Assembly (NCBI RefSeq): GCF_002798405.1
Contig: NZ_PGGV01000004.1
Span: forward strand, 62,001-126,000
DNA length: 64,000 nucleotides
Source: Glycomyces xiaoerkulensis
GTDB taxonomy: Bacteria > Actinomycetota > Actinomycetes > Mycobacteriales > Micromonosporaceae
Direction: 5' to 3'
Below are positions 41,932 to 54,984 of this stretch, one piece after another. The position numbers and the translations under genes are program-made. The notes below the pieces were generated by a model. The model was not told where the DNA came from and ran no database searches. It saw nothing but the letters and a program-made list of their open reading frames with translations. Within the stretch, counting starts at the first letter, position 1, and every line of letters starts with the position of its first letter.

Positions 41932-42789
41932 ATGAAGCGTTCGCCCCACCTCCTGCGGACGGCCCTCGCCGCCATCGGAGGGCTGTTCCTCGCGGGAGTC
42001 CTCGCCGCACCCGCGGCGGCCGAGCATCCGACGTACGCACCGAGCCCGTTCGAAGTCACCGACACCGGCGAAGACCTGTGCACCGAGTTCTACTCCGAAG
42101 GCCGGGCCTTCTGGCCGGCCTCGCACGACCCCGAGGCCCCCTCGGTCCAGGTCGAAGGCACCGGGACGCTCCTCTACCCGCCGCCGGACACCATCTGCCT
42201 CTCCGTGGTGCCCAGCCCGCGGCAGATCGAGTTCACCGGCTACGTCGCGGGCGAGGCGGTGGCCGAGCACGCCGAACCGTTCGACCGCCCCGACACCGGC
42301 CCCGACACCGGCCCGGCCTTCGACTACTCCTTCTCGATGGCCTCGCCGGACGGCTCCGAGATCGAGCGGCTGACCGTCGCCGTCTGCACCGTGCCCGGCG
42401 AGTACGAATCGGACTGGGACGGCCGCTGCGGTGACGGCGTCACCGTCCGGCCGGGTTCGGGCGGCGAGCCTCCGATCGAGCCGTACTGCACCTTCGACTT
42501 CGCGGTCGTCAACGATTGGGGATCGGGCTACCAGGGGTCGGTGACCATCACCGCCGAGGAGCCGATCGAGACCTGGCGGCTGCTCCTCCAGCTCTACGAA
42601 ACCCAGCAGATCACCTCGGTCTGGAACGCGAACGTCTCCCAGAGCGGATCCACGGTGGAGATCACCCCGACCGAATGGGGCGAAACGGGCGCCTACAGCA
42701 TCACCGTCGGCTTCCTCGTCTCCGGTTCGAGCGAGCCGCCGCCGCTCATCGAGGCCTGGGCCAACGGCCGGGAGTGCTCGGCGGTATAG
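41932..42789 (+). CDS. Secreted protein with C-terminal CBM2 cellulose-binding module
   Basis: 285 residues. A signal peptide ends near APAAA (about residue 30). An unrecognised N-terminal module (about 31-175) has two pairs of Cys. A short Gly/Pro linker is followed by a family 2 carbohydrate-binding module (about 185-285): YCTFDFAVVNDWGSGYQGSVTI, ETWRLLLQLYETQQITSVWNANVSQSG and the closing Cys. No glycosidase or LPMO signature is visible in the first module. GGGAG precedes the ATG. A CebR-like box and the CBM2 both point to cellulose. Confidence 0.83.
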   Translation: MKRSPHLLRTALAAIGGLFLAGVLAAPAAAEHPTYAPSPFEVTDTGEDLCTEFYSEGRAFWPASHDPEAPSVQVEGTGTLLYPPPDTICLSVVPSPRQIEFTGYVAGEAVAEHAEPFDRPDTGPDTGPAFDYSFSMASPDGSEIERLTVAVCTVPGEYESDWDGRCGDGVTVRPGSGGEPPIEPYCTFDFAVVNDWGSGYQGSVTITAEEPIETWRLLLQLYETQQITSVWNANVSQSGSTVEITPTEWGETGAYSITVGFLVSGSSEPPPLIEAWANGRECSAV

Positions 42790-42796
42790 AGCCTGA

Positions 42797-42828
42797 GGCC
42801 GCGGGGCGCTCACCGGTGTCCCGCGGCC
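42797..42828. terminator. Terminator between the CBM2 gene and argH
   Basis: GGCCGCGGG (42797-42805) and CCCGCGGCC (42820-42828) are perfect 9-nt arms with a 14-nt loop between convergent genes. Confidence 0.65.
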
Positions 42829-42835
42829 CGCCTCG

Positions 42836-48113
<5,278 letters not shown>

Positions 48114-48117
<4 letters not shown>

Positions 48118-49013
48118 TTCTCCTCCACGACCATGGTGCCGACGCCCTCGGAGGTGAAGATCTCCAGCAGCGTCGAATGGGGGACGCGCCCGTCGATCAC
48201 GTGCGCTTGGGGGACGCCGCCCTTGACCGCGCGCAGGCAGGCCTCCATCTTCGGGACCATGCCCGACTGGAGGTTCGGCAGCAGCTCGGCGAGGCGGGCG
48301 GTGGTGACCTGCCTGAGGAGACTGCTCTGATCGGGCCAGTCGGCGTACAGGCCCTCGACGTCGGTGAGGACGATGAGCTTCTGGGCGCCCAGGGCCTCCG
48401 ACAGCGCGGCGGCGGCGGTGTCGGCGTTGAGGTTGTACAGCACGCCCTCGTGGTCGAGGGCGACGGTGGAGACGACCGGGATGCGCCCGGCGTCGATGAT
48501 GTCGTCGATCGCGGCGGTGTTGACCGAGGCGATGTCGCCGACCCGGCCCACGTCGACCCGTTCGCCGCCGACGTCGGCCCAGCGGCGCTTGGCGGTGAAC
48601 AGCCGGGCGTCCTCGCCGCTCATGCCGACCGCGTGCGGGCCGTGGTTGTTGATGAGCCCCACCAGTTCCCTGCCGACCTGGCCGACCAGGACCATGCGGA
48701 CGACGTCGGCGGTCTCGGGGGTGGTGACGCGCAGGCCGCCTTTGAATTCGGAGGCGATGTCGAGCTTCTCGAGCATGGCCGAGATCTGGGGGCCGCCGCC
48801 GTGGACGACGACGGGTTTGATGCCGACCTGCCGCAGGAACACCATGTCGGCGGCGAAGGCGTTCTGGAGTTCGGGCTCGATCATGGCGTTGCCGCCGTAT
48901 TTGACCACGACGACATGGCCGGCGAAGCGCTGCAGCCAGGGCAGGGCCTCGATCAGCGTCTCGGCCTTGCCGAGCGCGTCCTTGAGGTGCGGTGCGAGGT
49001 TTTCGATGCTCAT
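48114..49013 (-). CDS. argB: Acetylglutamate kinase
   Basis: 299 residues. Phosphorylates N-acetylglutamate. [10 protein letters not shown] and [17 protein letters not shown] are the phosphate-binding loops; [48 protein letters not shown] is the nucleotide half. An N-terminal helical extension ([29 protein letters not shown]) is the type seen in arginine-inhibited hexameric forms, so feedback inhibition is likely. Start overlaps the argJ stop. Confidence 0.97.
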
Positions 49014-50164
49014 GTGGAGTAGGCCGAGTTCTCGTGGACGTAGTCGTGGGAGAGGTCGTTGGTCCAGACCGTCGCCTCGGCGTCGCCGTTGTGGAGGTCG
49101 ACGGTGATGTCGACGGCGCGGCCGGAGAGGTCGACCAGGTCGCGCGGCTGCCCGGCGGCGCCGCCCTTGCAGATCCGGACGCCGTTGACGGCCACGTCGA
49201 CCGCGTCGGCGTCGAAGGGCGCCTCCGCGCAGCCGACGGCGGCGAGGATGCGGCCCCAGTTGGGGTCGCAGCCGAACATGGCGGTCTTGACCAGGTTGTC
49301 GCGCGCGACCCGCCGGGCGACCTCGACCGCGTCGTCCTCGGTCTGCGCTCCGGCGACGGTGATGGCGATGTCCTTGGTCGATCCTTCGGCGTCGGACAGG
49401 AGCCGCCCGGCGAGGTCCCGGCACAGGCCGGTGAGCGCGGCGGCGAACTCGGCCGGATCGGCCTCGACCCCGGAGGCGCCGGAGGCCAGCAGCAGAACGG
49501 TGTCGTTGGTCGACATCGAACCGTCGGAGTCGAGCCGGTCGAACGAGAGGCGGCAGGCCTCCCCCAGGGCGGCGTCGGCCGACTCGGCGTCGACGACGGC
49601 GTCGGTGGTGAGGGTGACCAGCATGGTGGCGAGGCCGGGCGCGAGCATGCCGGCGCCCTTGGCGATGCCGCCGATCGCCCAGCCGGCCTCGGAGGTGCGG
49701 ACGGCGTTCTTGGGGACCGAGTCGGTGGTCATGATCGCGGTGGCGGCGTCCTCGCCGCCGGTCTCGGCGAGCGCGTCGGCCGCGGTGTCGACCCCCGGCA
49801 GGAGCCGGTCCATCGCGAGCCGCTCGCCGATGAGCCCGGTGGAGCAGACGGCGACCTCGACGGCGCCGCAGCCGAGGGCGGCGGCGGTCTTCTCGGCGGT
49901 GGCGTGGGTGTCCTGGAAGCCCTCGGGCCCGGTGCAGGCGTTGGCGCCGCCGGAGTTGAGGACGACCGCTTTGAGGCGGCCGTAGGTGAGGACCTGCTGG
50001 GACCACTTGACCGGGGCGGCCTTGACGCGGTTGCCGGTGAACCGGCCGGCGGCGACCTGCGAGGGGCCGTCGTTGACGACCAGGGCGAGGTCGGACTTGC
50101 CCGAGCCCTTGAGCCCGGCGGTGACGCCGGAGGCCCGGAAGCCCTTCGGAGTCGTGACGGTCAT
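49010..50164 (-). CDS. argJ: Bifunctional ornithine acetyltransferase/N-acetylglutamate synthase
   Basis: 384 residues. Recycles the acetyl group from acetylornithine to glutamate. [15 protein letters not shown] contains the ATML self-cleavage site whose Thr becomes the N-terminal nucleophile of the beta chain. [25 protein letters not shown] begins the alpha chain, and [14 protein letters not shown] is conserved. About 66 nt separate it from argC, the only real gap in the operon. Confidence 0.96.
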   Translation of the reverse strand: MTVTTPKGFRASGVTAGLKGSGKSDLALVVNDGPSQVAAGRFTGNRVKAAPVKWSQQVLTYGRLKAVVLNSGGANACTGPEGFQDTHATAEKTAAALGCGAVEVAVCSTGLIGERLAMDRLLPGVDTAADALAETGGEDAATAIMTTDSVPKNAVRTSEAGWAIGGIAKGAGMLAPGLATMLVTLTTDAVVDAESADAALGEACRLSFDRLDSDGSMSTNDTVLLLASGASGVEADPAEFAAALTGLCRDLAGRLLSDAEGSTKDIAITVAGAQTEDDAVEVARRVARDNLVKTAMFGCDPNWGRILAAVGCAEAPFDADAVDVAVNGVRICKGGAAGQPRDLVDLSGRAVDITVDLHNGDAEATVWTNDLSHDYVHENSAYST

Positions 50165-50230
50165 GCGTTTACTCCTGTTTGGGGCGAGGCGAGCGAAGCG
50201 AGCCGGCGGGTGGGGCGACGGGTGCGGGCG

Positions 50231-51244
50231 TCATGGGGCCACCCCGTTCACGGTCAGGCCGGTCGCCTCGGGCAGGCCGAGCATGAGGTTGGCGCACTGG
50301 ACGACCTGCCCGGCCGCGCCCTTGCCGAGGTTGTCGACCGCGGAGACGACGATGATGCGGCCCGAGTCGAGGTCGACGCCGCCCTGGAGGTGGGCGGCGT
50401 TGGTGCCGTAGGTGGCGCCGGTGGCCGGCCAGGCGCCCTCGGGCAGGAGGTGGACGAAGTGCTCGCCGTCGTAGGCCTTGGCGAGGACGTCGCGGACGTC
50501 GGCGGCGGTGGCGGCCGCGGCGGGCTTGGCGGTGACGGTGGCGATGATGCCGCGCGGCATGGGCGCCAGCAGAGGGGTCATCGACACGCCGGTGGCGCCG
50601 GTGGCCTGCTTGATCTCGGGCACGTGCTGGTGGGCGCCGGTCTTGTAGGGGCTCATCGAGCCCATCACCTCGGTCGCCAGCAGGCGCTTCTTCGGCGAGT
50701 TGCCGGCGCCGGAGGTGCCGGAGGCGGCCACGACGACCACGTCGTCGGCCTCGGCGAGCCCCGATTCGACGAGAGGTCGCAGGGCCAGGGTGACCGACAC
50801 GGCGTAGCAGCCGGTGGCGGCGACCCGGTCCGAGGCGGCGATGGCCTCGCGCTGTCCGGGCAGTTCGGGCAGCCCGTAGGTCCAGGATCCGGCGTGGGGG
50901 CCGCCGTAGTAGGCCTCCCAGGCGGCGGCGTCGTCGAGCCGGTGGTCGGCGCCGAGGTCGACGATCTTGGTCCCGGTCGGCAGTTCGGCGGCCAGCGCGG
51001 CCGACTGGCCGTGCGGGAGGGTCATGACGACCAGGTCGGCGCCGGCCAGGCGCTCCGGAGCGTTCTCGCAGAAGCGCCGGTCGGCGTAGGCGGTGAGGTG
51101 GGGGTGGACGGCGGTGATCGGTTCACCGGCCTGGCTGTGGGCGCCGGCGGCCGCCACCTCGAGCTGGGGGTGGTCTGCGAGCATCCGCAGCACCTCGCCG
51201 CCCGCGTAGCCGCTGGCTCCTGCCACGGCGACCTGGTACGTCAC
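50231..51244 (-). CDS. argC: N-acetyl-gamma-glutamyl-phosphate reductase
   Basis: 337 residues. NADPH-dependent reduction of acetylglutamyl-phosphate. VAVAGASGYAGGEVLRML is the dinucleotide site, AATGCYAVSVTLALRPL holds the catalytic Cys, and GAGNSPKK is typical. GTG 51244 is preceded by GGAGG at ideal spacing; an ATG 30 nt upstream would lie inside the ARG operator. First gene of argCJBDFRGH. Confidence 0.96.
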   Translation of the reverse strand: MTYQVAVAGASGYAGGEVLRMLADHPQLEVAAAGAHSQAGEPITAVHPHLTAYADRRFCENAPERLAGADLVVMTLPHGQSAALAAELPTGTKIVDLGADHRLDDAAAWEAYYGGPHAGSWTYGLPELPGQREAIAASDRVAATGCYAVSVTLALRPLVESGLAEADDVVVVAASGTSGAGNSPKKRLLATEVMGSMSPYKTGAHQHVPEIKQATGATGVSMTPLLAPMPRGIIATVTAKPAAAATAADVRDVLAKAYDGEHFVHLLPEGAWPATGATYGTNAAHLQGGVDLDSGRIIVVSAVDNLGKGAAGQVVQCANLMLGLPEATGLTVNGVAP

Positions 51245-51259
51245 GGGAAACCTCCGAAC

Positions 51260-51293
51260 TGAATGACTATGCATATCACTGTATCAGCATTCA
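51260..51293 (-). promoter_or_regulatory. Double ARG box operator of the arginine operon
   Basis: Two 14-bp cores fit TGAAT-N4-ATTCA with few mismatches: on the minus strand TGAAT-GCTG-ATACA (51280-51293) and TGCAT-AGTC-ATTCA (51260-51273), 6 nt apart, equal to the close tandem spacing of known ARG boxes. A -10 candidate CATAGT (51266-51271) lies within them, so ArgR would cover the promoter. Confidence 0.85.
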
Positions 51294-51371
51294 GTCCGGG
51301 GCGAGGCGGCGATTCCGGTTTGTGGGACGAGCCACTGCCCTGCTCGTTCGCGGAGGCGGAGCGGAGACCGG

Positions 51372-51383
51372 CATGATGGTCCG
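51372..51383 (+). promoter_or_regulatory. Leaderless promoter of the YrdB-family gene
   Basis: CATGAT (51372-51377) matches TATGAT at 5 of 6 bases and lies exactly 6 nt before ATG 51384. Confidence 0.5.
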
Positions 51384-51791
51384 ATGGGCGGAGAGGAACG
51401 GGCGCCGCAGGCGCCGTCGTGGGAGTCGTATTCGGGTGCGATGCGCGCGTTCGTGCTGGGCAATGAGCTGCTGGCGTTCGCGCTGGAGCTGGCGGTCTTC
51501 GCGTTCGCGGCCTGGTGGGCGCTCTCGCTCGACCTCGGCTTGGGGGCCAGGCTCGCGATCGGTGTCGCGGCGTTCCTGGCGATCGCCGCGTTCTGGGGCG
51601 CCTTCGCCGCGCCGAAGGCACCGGTTCGGCTGCCGGTGTACGGCGTCCTCCTGGTCAAGGCGGTGGTCTTCGGCGCGGGCGCGCTCGCGTTGTGGGCGGT
51701 CGGTCAGCCGACCGCGGCCGCGGCTTTCGGCGTCCTGGTGGTGGCGAACACCGGACTGGTCACCGCGATACGAGCCGGACGATCTCGGTAG
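51384..51791 (+). CDS. YrdB/DUF2568-family membrane protein
   Basis: 135 residues with four hydrophobic helices (about 20-45, 50-68, 78-100, 102-125). NELLAFALELAVFAFAAWWAL followed by GAFAAPKAPVRLP is characteristic of the YrdB family. The function is unknown. Its end overlaps the convergent DUF4190 gene by 32 nt. Confidence 0.85.
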   Translation: MGGEERAPQAPSWESYSGAMRAFVLGNELLAFALELAVFAFAAWWALSLDLGLGARLAIGVAAFLAIAAFWGAFAAPKAPVRLPVYGVLLVKAVVFGAGALALWAVGQPTAAAAFGVLVVANTGLVTAIRAGRSR

Positions 51792-52170
51792 GTTCGGGGG
51801 TCGGCCAGGTGTCGGGGTCGGACATCTCCGAGACGAACGGGACCCAGACCGAGAGGACGAAGACCATGTACAGGATCCAGAAGACGATGGAGGCCAAGCC
51901 GATCCAGCCGAGGACGATCCCGGCCACCGCGAAGCCGCGTCCTTGCTCGCCGCGCTCCTCGATCTGGCGCTTGGCGATGTACCCGAAGATGAGGGCGAGG
52001 ACGCCGATCGGGTTGCAGGCGCCGACGATGCCGACCACCAGCGCGGCGATCGACATGCCGTTGGTGGGCGGGGACGGCGGCGGGTACGGGTAGGCGTACG
52101 GCGGCGGATAGGGCGGGGGTGCGCCGGGCGGCTGCTGGGGCGGTTGCGGGGGCGGTTCGGGCGTCGACAT
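51760..52170 (-). CDS. DUF4190-domain membrane protein
   Basis: 136 residues. A Pro-rich N-terminus (about 35 residues of PPP/YPPP repeats) precedes two helices with the DUF4190 pattern SIAALVVGIVGACNPIGVLALIFGYIAKRQIEERGEQGRGFAVAGIVLGWIGL. Related proteins are common and uncharacterised in actinobacteria. A similar gene lies 0.7 kb away on the same strand on the other side of the PAP2 gene. Confidence 0.85.
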   Translation of the reverse strand: MSTPEPPPQPPQQPPGAPPPYPPPYAYPYPPPSPPTNGMSIAALVVGIVGACNPIGVLALIFGYIAKRQIEERGEQGRGFAVAGIVLGWIGLASIVFWILYMVFVLSVWVPFVSEMSDPDTWPTPEPTEIVRLVSR

Positions 52171-52208
52171 GCGGGCTGCTCCGATCGTCGGACTGAAGTC
52201 GGTTCAAC

Positions 52209-52895
52209 CTAGTATCCCGCTTGCGGTCCGGCTGCGTCAGTCCGTGCCGGGCCCCGGTCGGCGCGTCGGGCCCGTTCGCGTCCGAGCAGAGGGTTGAAGC
52301 CCCACCAGCAGAGCATCGCCGTGCCCACACCGACGGCGGCCCCGGCGGCGGTGTCGGTCGGCCAGTGGGCGTGGAGCCAGGTGCGCGACCACATCATCCC
52401 CAGTACGAGCAGCCCGGCGACCGGCCACCACCAGTGGGCGCCGACGGGGACGGCGATCACGGTGAAGGCCACGACGACCGCGGCCATCCAGGCCGAGTGC
52501 CCGGACGGGAACGCCAGCGAGGCGACCGCGGCGGCGTTCTCGGGCGGGCGCTCACGGCCGCCGAAGAGCTTGAGCAGGTCGATGAGGACGCCGGAGGCTG
52601 TGGCGGCGGCGACGGCGAACAGCGCCGACCACCAGCGGCGCATCGCGACCAGGAGGACGGCGAGCGCGAGTACGGCGATCGTCCCCGGCCGGGCGCCGAC
52701 CCGGTCGAACAGCACGGCGGCGTTCCACAGGAGACCGTCGTGCGAGCCGTCCGTCAGGCGCAGCCAGGCGTCGTCCAGCGGTTGGAACGGCGGGTCCGGA
52801 TCGTTCCGGATCCACCAGGCGACCGCGGCCGGGCCCAGGACGAGCAGCGCGGCGATCGGCAGCGTCGCCGCGGGCTTCGGGAACGGCCGGGGCAC
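52209..52895 (-). CDS. PAP2-family membrane phosphatase
   Basis: 228 residues with about five or six helices. The three phosphatase motifs are intact: KLFGGRERP, PSGHS and SRTWLHAHWPTD. This family dephosphorylates lipid phosphates, including undecaprenyl-diphosphate, so a role in envelope lipid recycling is plausible. It starts 12 nt after the DUF4190 gene and is probably co-transcribed. Confidence 0.9.
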   Translation of the reverse strand: MPRPFPKPAATLPIAALLVLGPAAVAWWIRNDPDPPFQPLDDAWLRLTDGSHDGLLWNAAVLFDRVGARPGTIAVLALAVLLVAMRRWWSALFAVAAATASGVLIDLLKLFGGRERPPENAAAVASLAFPSGHSAWMAAVVVAFTVIAVPVGAHWWWPVAGLLVLGMMWSRTWLHAHWPTDTAAGAAVGVGTAMLCWWGFNPLLGRERARRADRGPARTDAAGPQAGY

Positions 52896-52907
52896 CGCGG
52901 AGGCTTC

Positions 52908-53291
52908 CTAGACCGCCGAGACGGCGGTGGATATGGCGACGATCGCGGCGATGATGTACAGGGCCCAGAAGATGGTGAAGCCGACCGAGACCCAGCCGAG
53001 GACGCGGCCGGCCTTGGCGAGCGGGCGGCCGATGCCCTGGCCGGCCTCGATCTGCCGCTGGGCGGTCTTGCCGAAGGCCAGACCCATGATCCCCAGCGGC
53101 GAGGTCATGAAGATCAGGCCGCACACCATGGCGGCGACGGCCTTGCCGTTGATCTCGACGCCGGTCTGGTACGGCGGGTAGGGCGGCGGCATGCCCGGTT
53201 GGGGCGGCGGGGGATACGCGCCGGGGGCGGCCTGCCCCGGCGGGGGCTGCATCGGCGGCGGTTGCGGGGCATACGGGTCCGGTGAGGACAT
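52908..53291 (-). CDS. DUF4190-domain membrane protein (second copy)
   Basis: 127 residues. A Pro-rich N-terminus (about 45 residues) and two helices with GKAVAAMVCGLIFMTSPLGIMGLAFGKTAQRQIEAGQGIGRPLAKAGRVLGWVSVG. It is a paralogue of the gene at 51760-52170, with a different Pro-rich leader. It is first in a probable two-gene unit with the PAP2 phosphatase. Confidence 0.85.
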   Translation of the reverse strand: MSSPDPYAPQPPPMQPPPGQAAPGAYPPPPQPGMPPPYPPYQTGVEINGKAVAAMVCGLIFMTSPLGIMGLAFGKTAQRQIEAGQGIGRPLAKAGRVLGWVSVGFTIFWALYIIAAIVAISTAVSAV

Positions 53292-53367
53292 GGCGTTCTC
53301 CGTTGGTGTCGCGGGTGTGCGGGCCTTCGCATCGTAGACGCCCGGTCCGACCGCGGCGGCGGTGCGG

Positions 53368-54861
53368 TCAGCACAGGAACCAGCAGTCGTCGGTGGGTTC
53401 TTCGCCGGGTTCGTCCGAGGTCTCCTCCTCGGTCGGCTCCTCGCTGGGTTCGTCGGGCGACTCGCTGGTCGCTTCGGGAGGATCGCTCGGCTCCTCCGAG
53501 GGCTCCTCGCTGGCGGGCTCTTCGGACGACGGCTCCTCGCTCGGCGACGGGGCGGGGTCCTCGCCGTCGCCGGCTGCGCCCTCCCACGGTTCGGGGCGGT
53601 AGTCCTTCACGTCGACGGCGGTGTCGACGACCCGGCGCCACACCGGTACGCCGGCGGTGTCGGCCACCTCGGAGGATCCGGCGTCGGCGACCCAAGCCGC
53701 GACGCTGAGCTGCGGAATGGCGCCAACGTACCACGACTGGGGCGGTTCCTCGGGCCAGGAGCCGGAGAGCCCGAAGAAGTCGCGGCCCGCTATCGCGTCG
53801 CCGTGGCCGAGGCCGATGTACTGGAGGTCGCGGGCGGTGTCGGTGGCGATCGCCTGCTCGGTGCGGATGCCCTCGTCGGGTTGCAGGGTGCCGCCGTCGG
53901 GGCCGAGGACCCGGTCGACCAGGTGCGGCCGGGCGCGCAGGCCGTTGCCCGCGATGGTGGCGTAGGCGGCTGCCATGTCGAGCACGCTGACGGGGTAGCG
54001 CCCGAACTCGGTGGGCTCGAACGCCTCGGGGTCGACCTCCTCGGCGAACCGGTGGACGTTGCCGTCGCCGTCGGTGAGCGCGGTGATGCCCAGGTCGATC
54101 GCGGTCTCGATGACGGCTTCGGTGCCGTAGTGCTCGGCGACGGCACCGATCGCGGCCGTGCGCGACCGGCGGACCGCGTCGGCGAGGGTGACTTCGCCGC
54201 CGCCGTCGGGCCAGGTCGAATCGATCGAGGCGCCGTGCTCGATGGCGGTGGCGGCGGTGACCATGTCGAACACCGAGGCGGGCGGATGCGGGGCGGCCTG
54301 GCCGACCTGGTCGGTGCCGGTGTCGTCGTGGGCGCCGTGGTAGACGAGGATCGCGCCGCTGCCGGGTTCCACCGCGACCACGCCCGCGGAGGAGCCGGCC
54401 TCTTCGGCGGCCCGCTGGAGGCGACGGTCGAGGGTGAGGACGACCCGGACGGCGTCCGGGTCGTCGGCGGCGTCGTAGAGCCGCTCGGGGGTGAGGCCGT
54501 ATCGGCGCTCGAGTTCGGTGTGGATCCGCTCGACCAGGCCGGGGTGGCGCTCGGCGAAGTCGTCGGGCACGGTCTCGCCCCCGGCGTACCGCAGCGGCCC
54601 TTCCCGATCCCCGCCGGCTTCGGTGACCGGCTCGTCGGCGCCGAAGCGCTCGGCGCCGAGCACGATGCCGACGGCCAGGACCAGGCCGACGGCGGCTGCG
54701 ACGGTGTAGTGCAGTCGCCCGACTCCGGCCGGGGCCCAGGGGAGGCCGCCGTCGGCGCGGTGGCGGCCGCCGGGGCCGACCGATCCGTGGCGGTGGCTGC
54801 GGAGTCGGCCGCCGGTGCGCCGCTGCGCTGCGCTGACGCGAGGGGTACTCCCGTATTCCAC
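53368..54861 (-). CDS. Penicillin-binding-protein-like pseudoenzyme
   Basis: 497 residues. A basic cytoplasmic N-terminus (1-50), one transmembrane helix (about 52-70) and a transpeptidase-fold domain (about 135-415), then an extracellular Ser/Glu/Pro tail of about 60 residues ending in CWFLC. Each active-site motif is degenerate: SxxK reads SVFD (196-199), SxN reads SRT (233-235) and KTG reads LSG (365-367). The flanking SWYVGAIPQLSVAAWV strand typical of class A/B PBPs remains. No glycosyltransferase or PASTA domain is present. A structural or sensing role at the cell wall is likely. GTG 54861 has TAAGGT 6 nt upstream. Confidence 0.85.
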   Translation of the reverse strand: MEYGSTPRVSAAQRRTGGRLRSHRHGSVGPGGRHRADGGLPWAPAGVGRLHYTVAAAVGLVLAVGIVLGAERFGADEPVTEAGGDREGPLRYAGGETVPDDFAERHPGLVERIHTELERRYGLTPERLYDAADDPDAVRVVLTLDRRLQRAAEEAGSSAGVVAVEPGSGAILVYHGAHDDTGTDQVGQAAPHPPASVFDMVTAATAIEHGASIDSTWPDGGGEVTLADAVRRSRTAAIGAVAEHYGTEAVIETAIDLGITALTDGDGNVHRFAEEVDPEAFEPTEFGRYPVSVLDMAAAYATIAGNGLRARPHLVDRVLGPDGGTLQPDEGIRTEQAIATDTARDLQYIGLGHGDAIAGRDFFGLSGSWPEEPPQSWYVGAIPQLSVAAWVADAGSSEVADTAGVPVWRRVVDTAVDVKDYRPEPWEGAAGDGEDPAPSPSEEPSSEEPASEEPSEEPSDPPEATSESPDEPSEEPTEEETSDEPGEEPTDDCWFLC

Positions 54862-54873
54862 ATGCGTACCTTA
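54862..54873 (-). promoter_or_regulatory. Leaderless promoter of the PBP-like gene
   Basis: On the minus strand TAAGGT (54868-54873) lies exactly 6 nt before GTG 54861. It sits in the 123-nt gap after pheT; no terminator is evident in that gap. Confidence 0.5.
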
Positions 54874-54984
54874 AAAGGCGCGTACCACCCGGCGGCACCC
54901 GGTATCCGCATTCCACCCGATTCGCTTCTAATAGGATGGGCCGGTGGGGACCCGCCCCGACCGGCCCGTACCGGATGCAATCGG

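Noticed and set aside
53369-53550. Ser/Glu/Pro codon repeat as a tandem DNA repeat or CRISPR-like array
   Set aside because: Units vary in length and sequence, have no spacers, and keep the reading frame of the PBP-like protein. It is a low-complexity protein tail.
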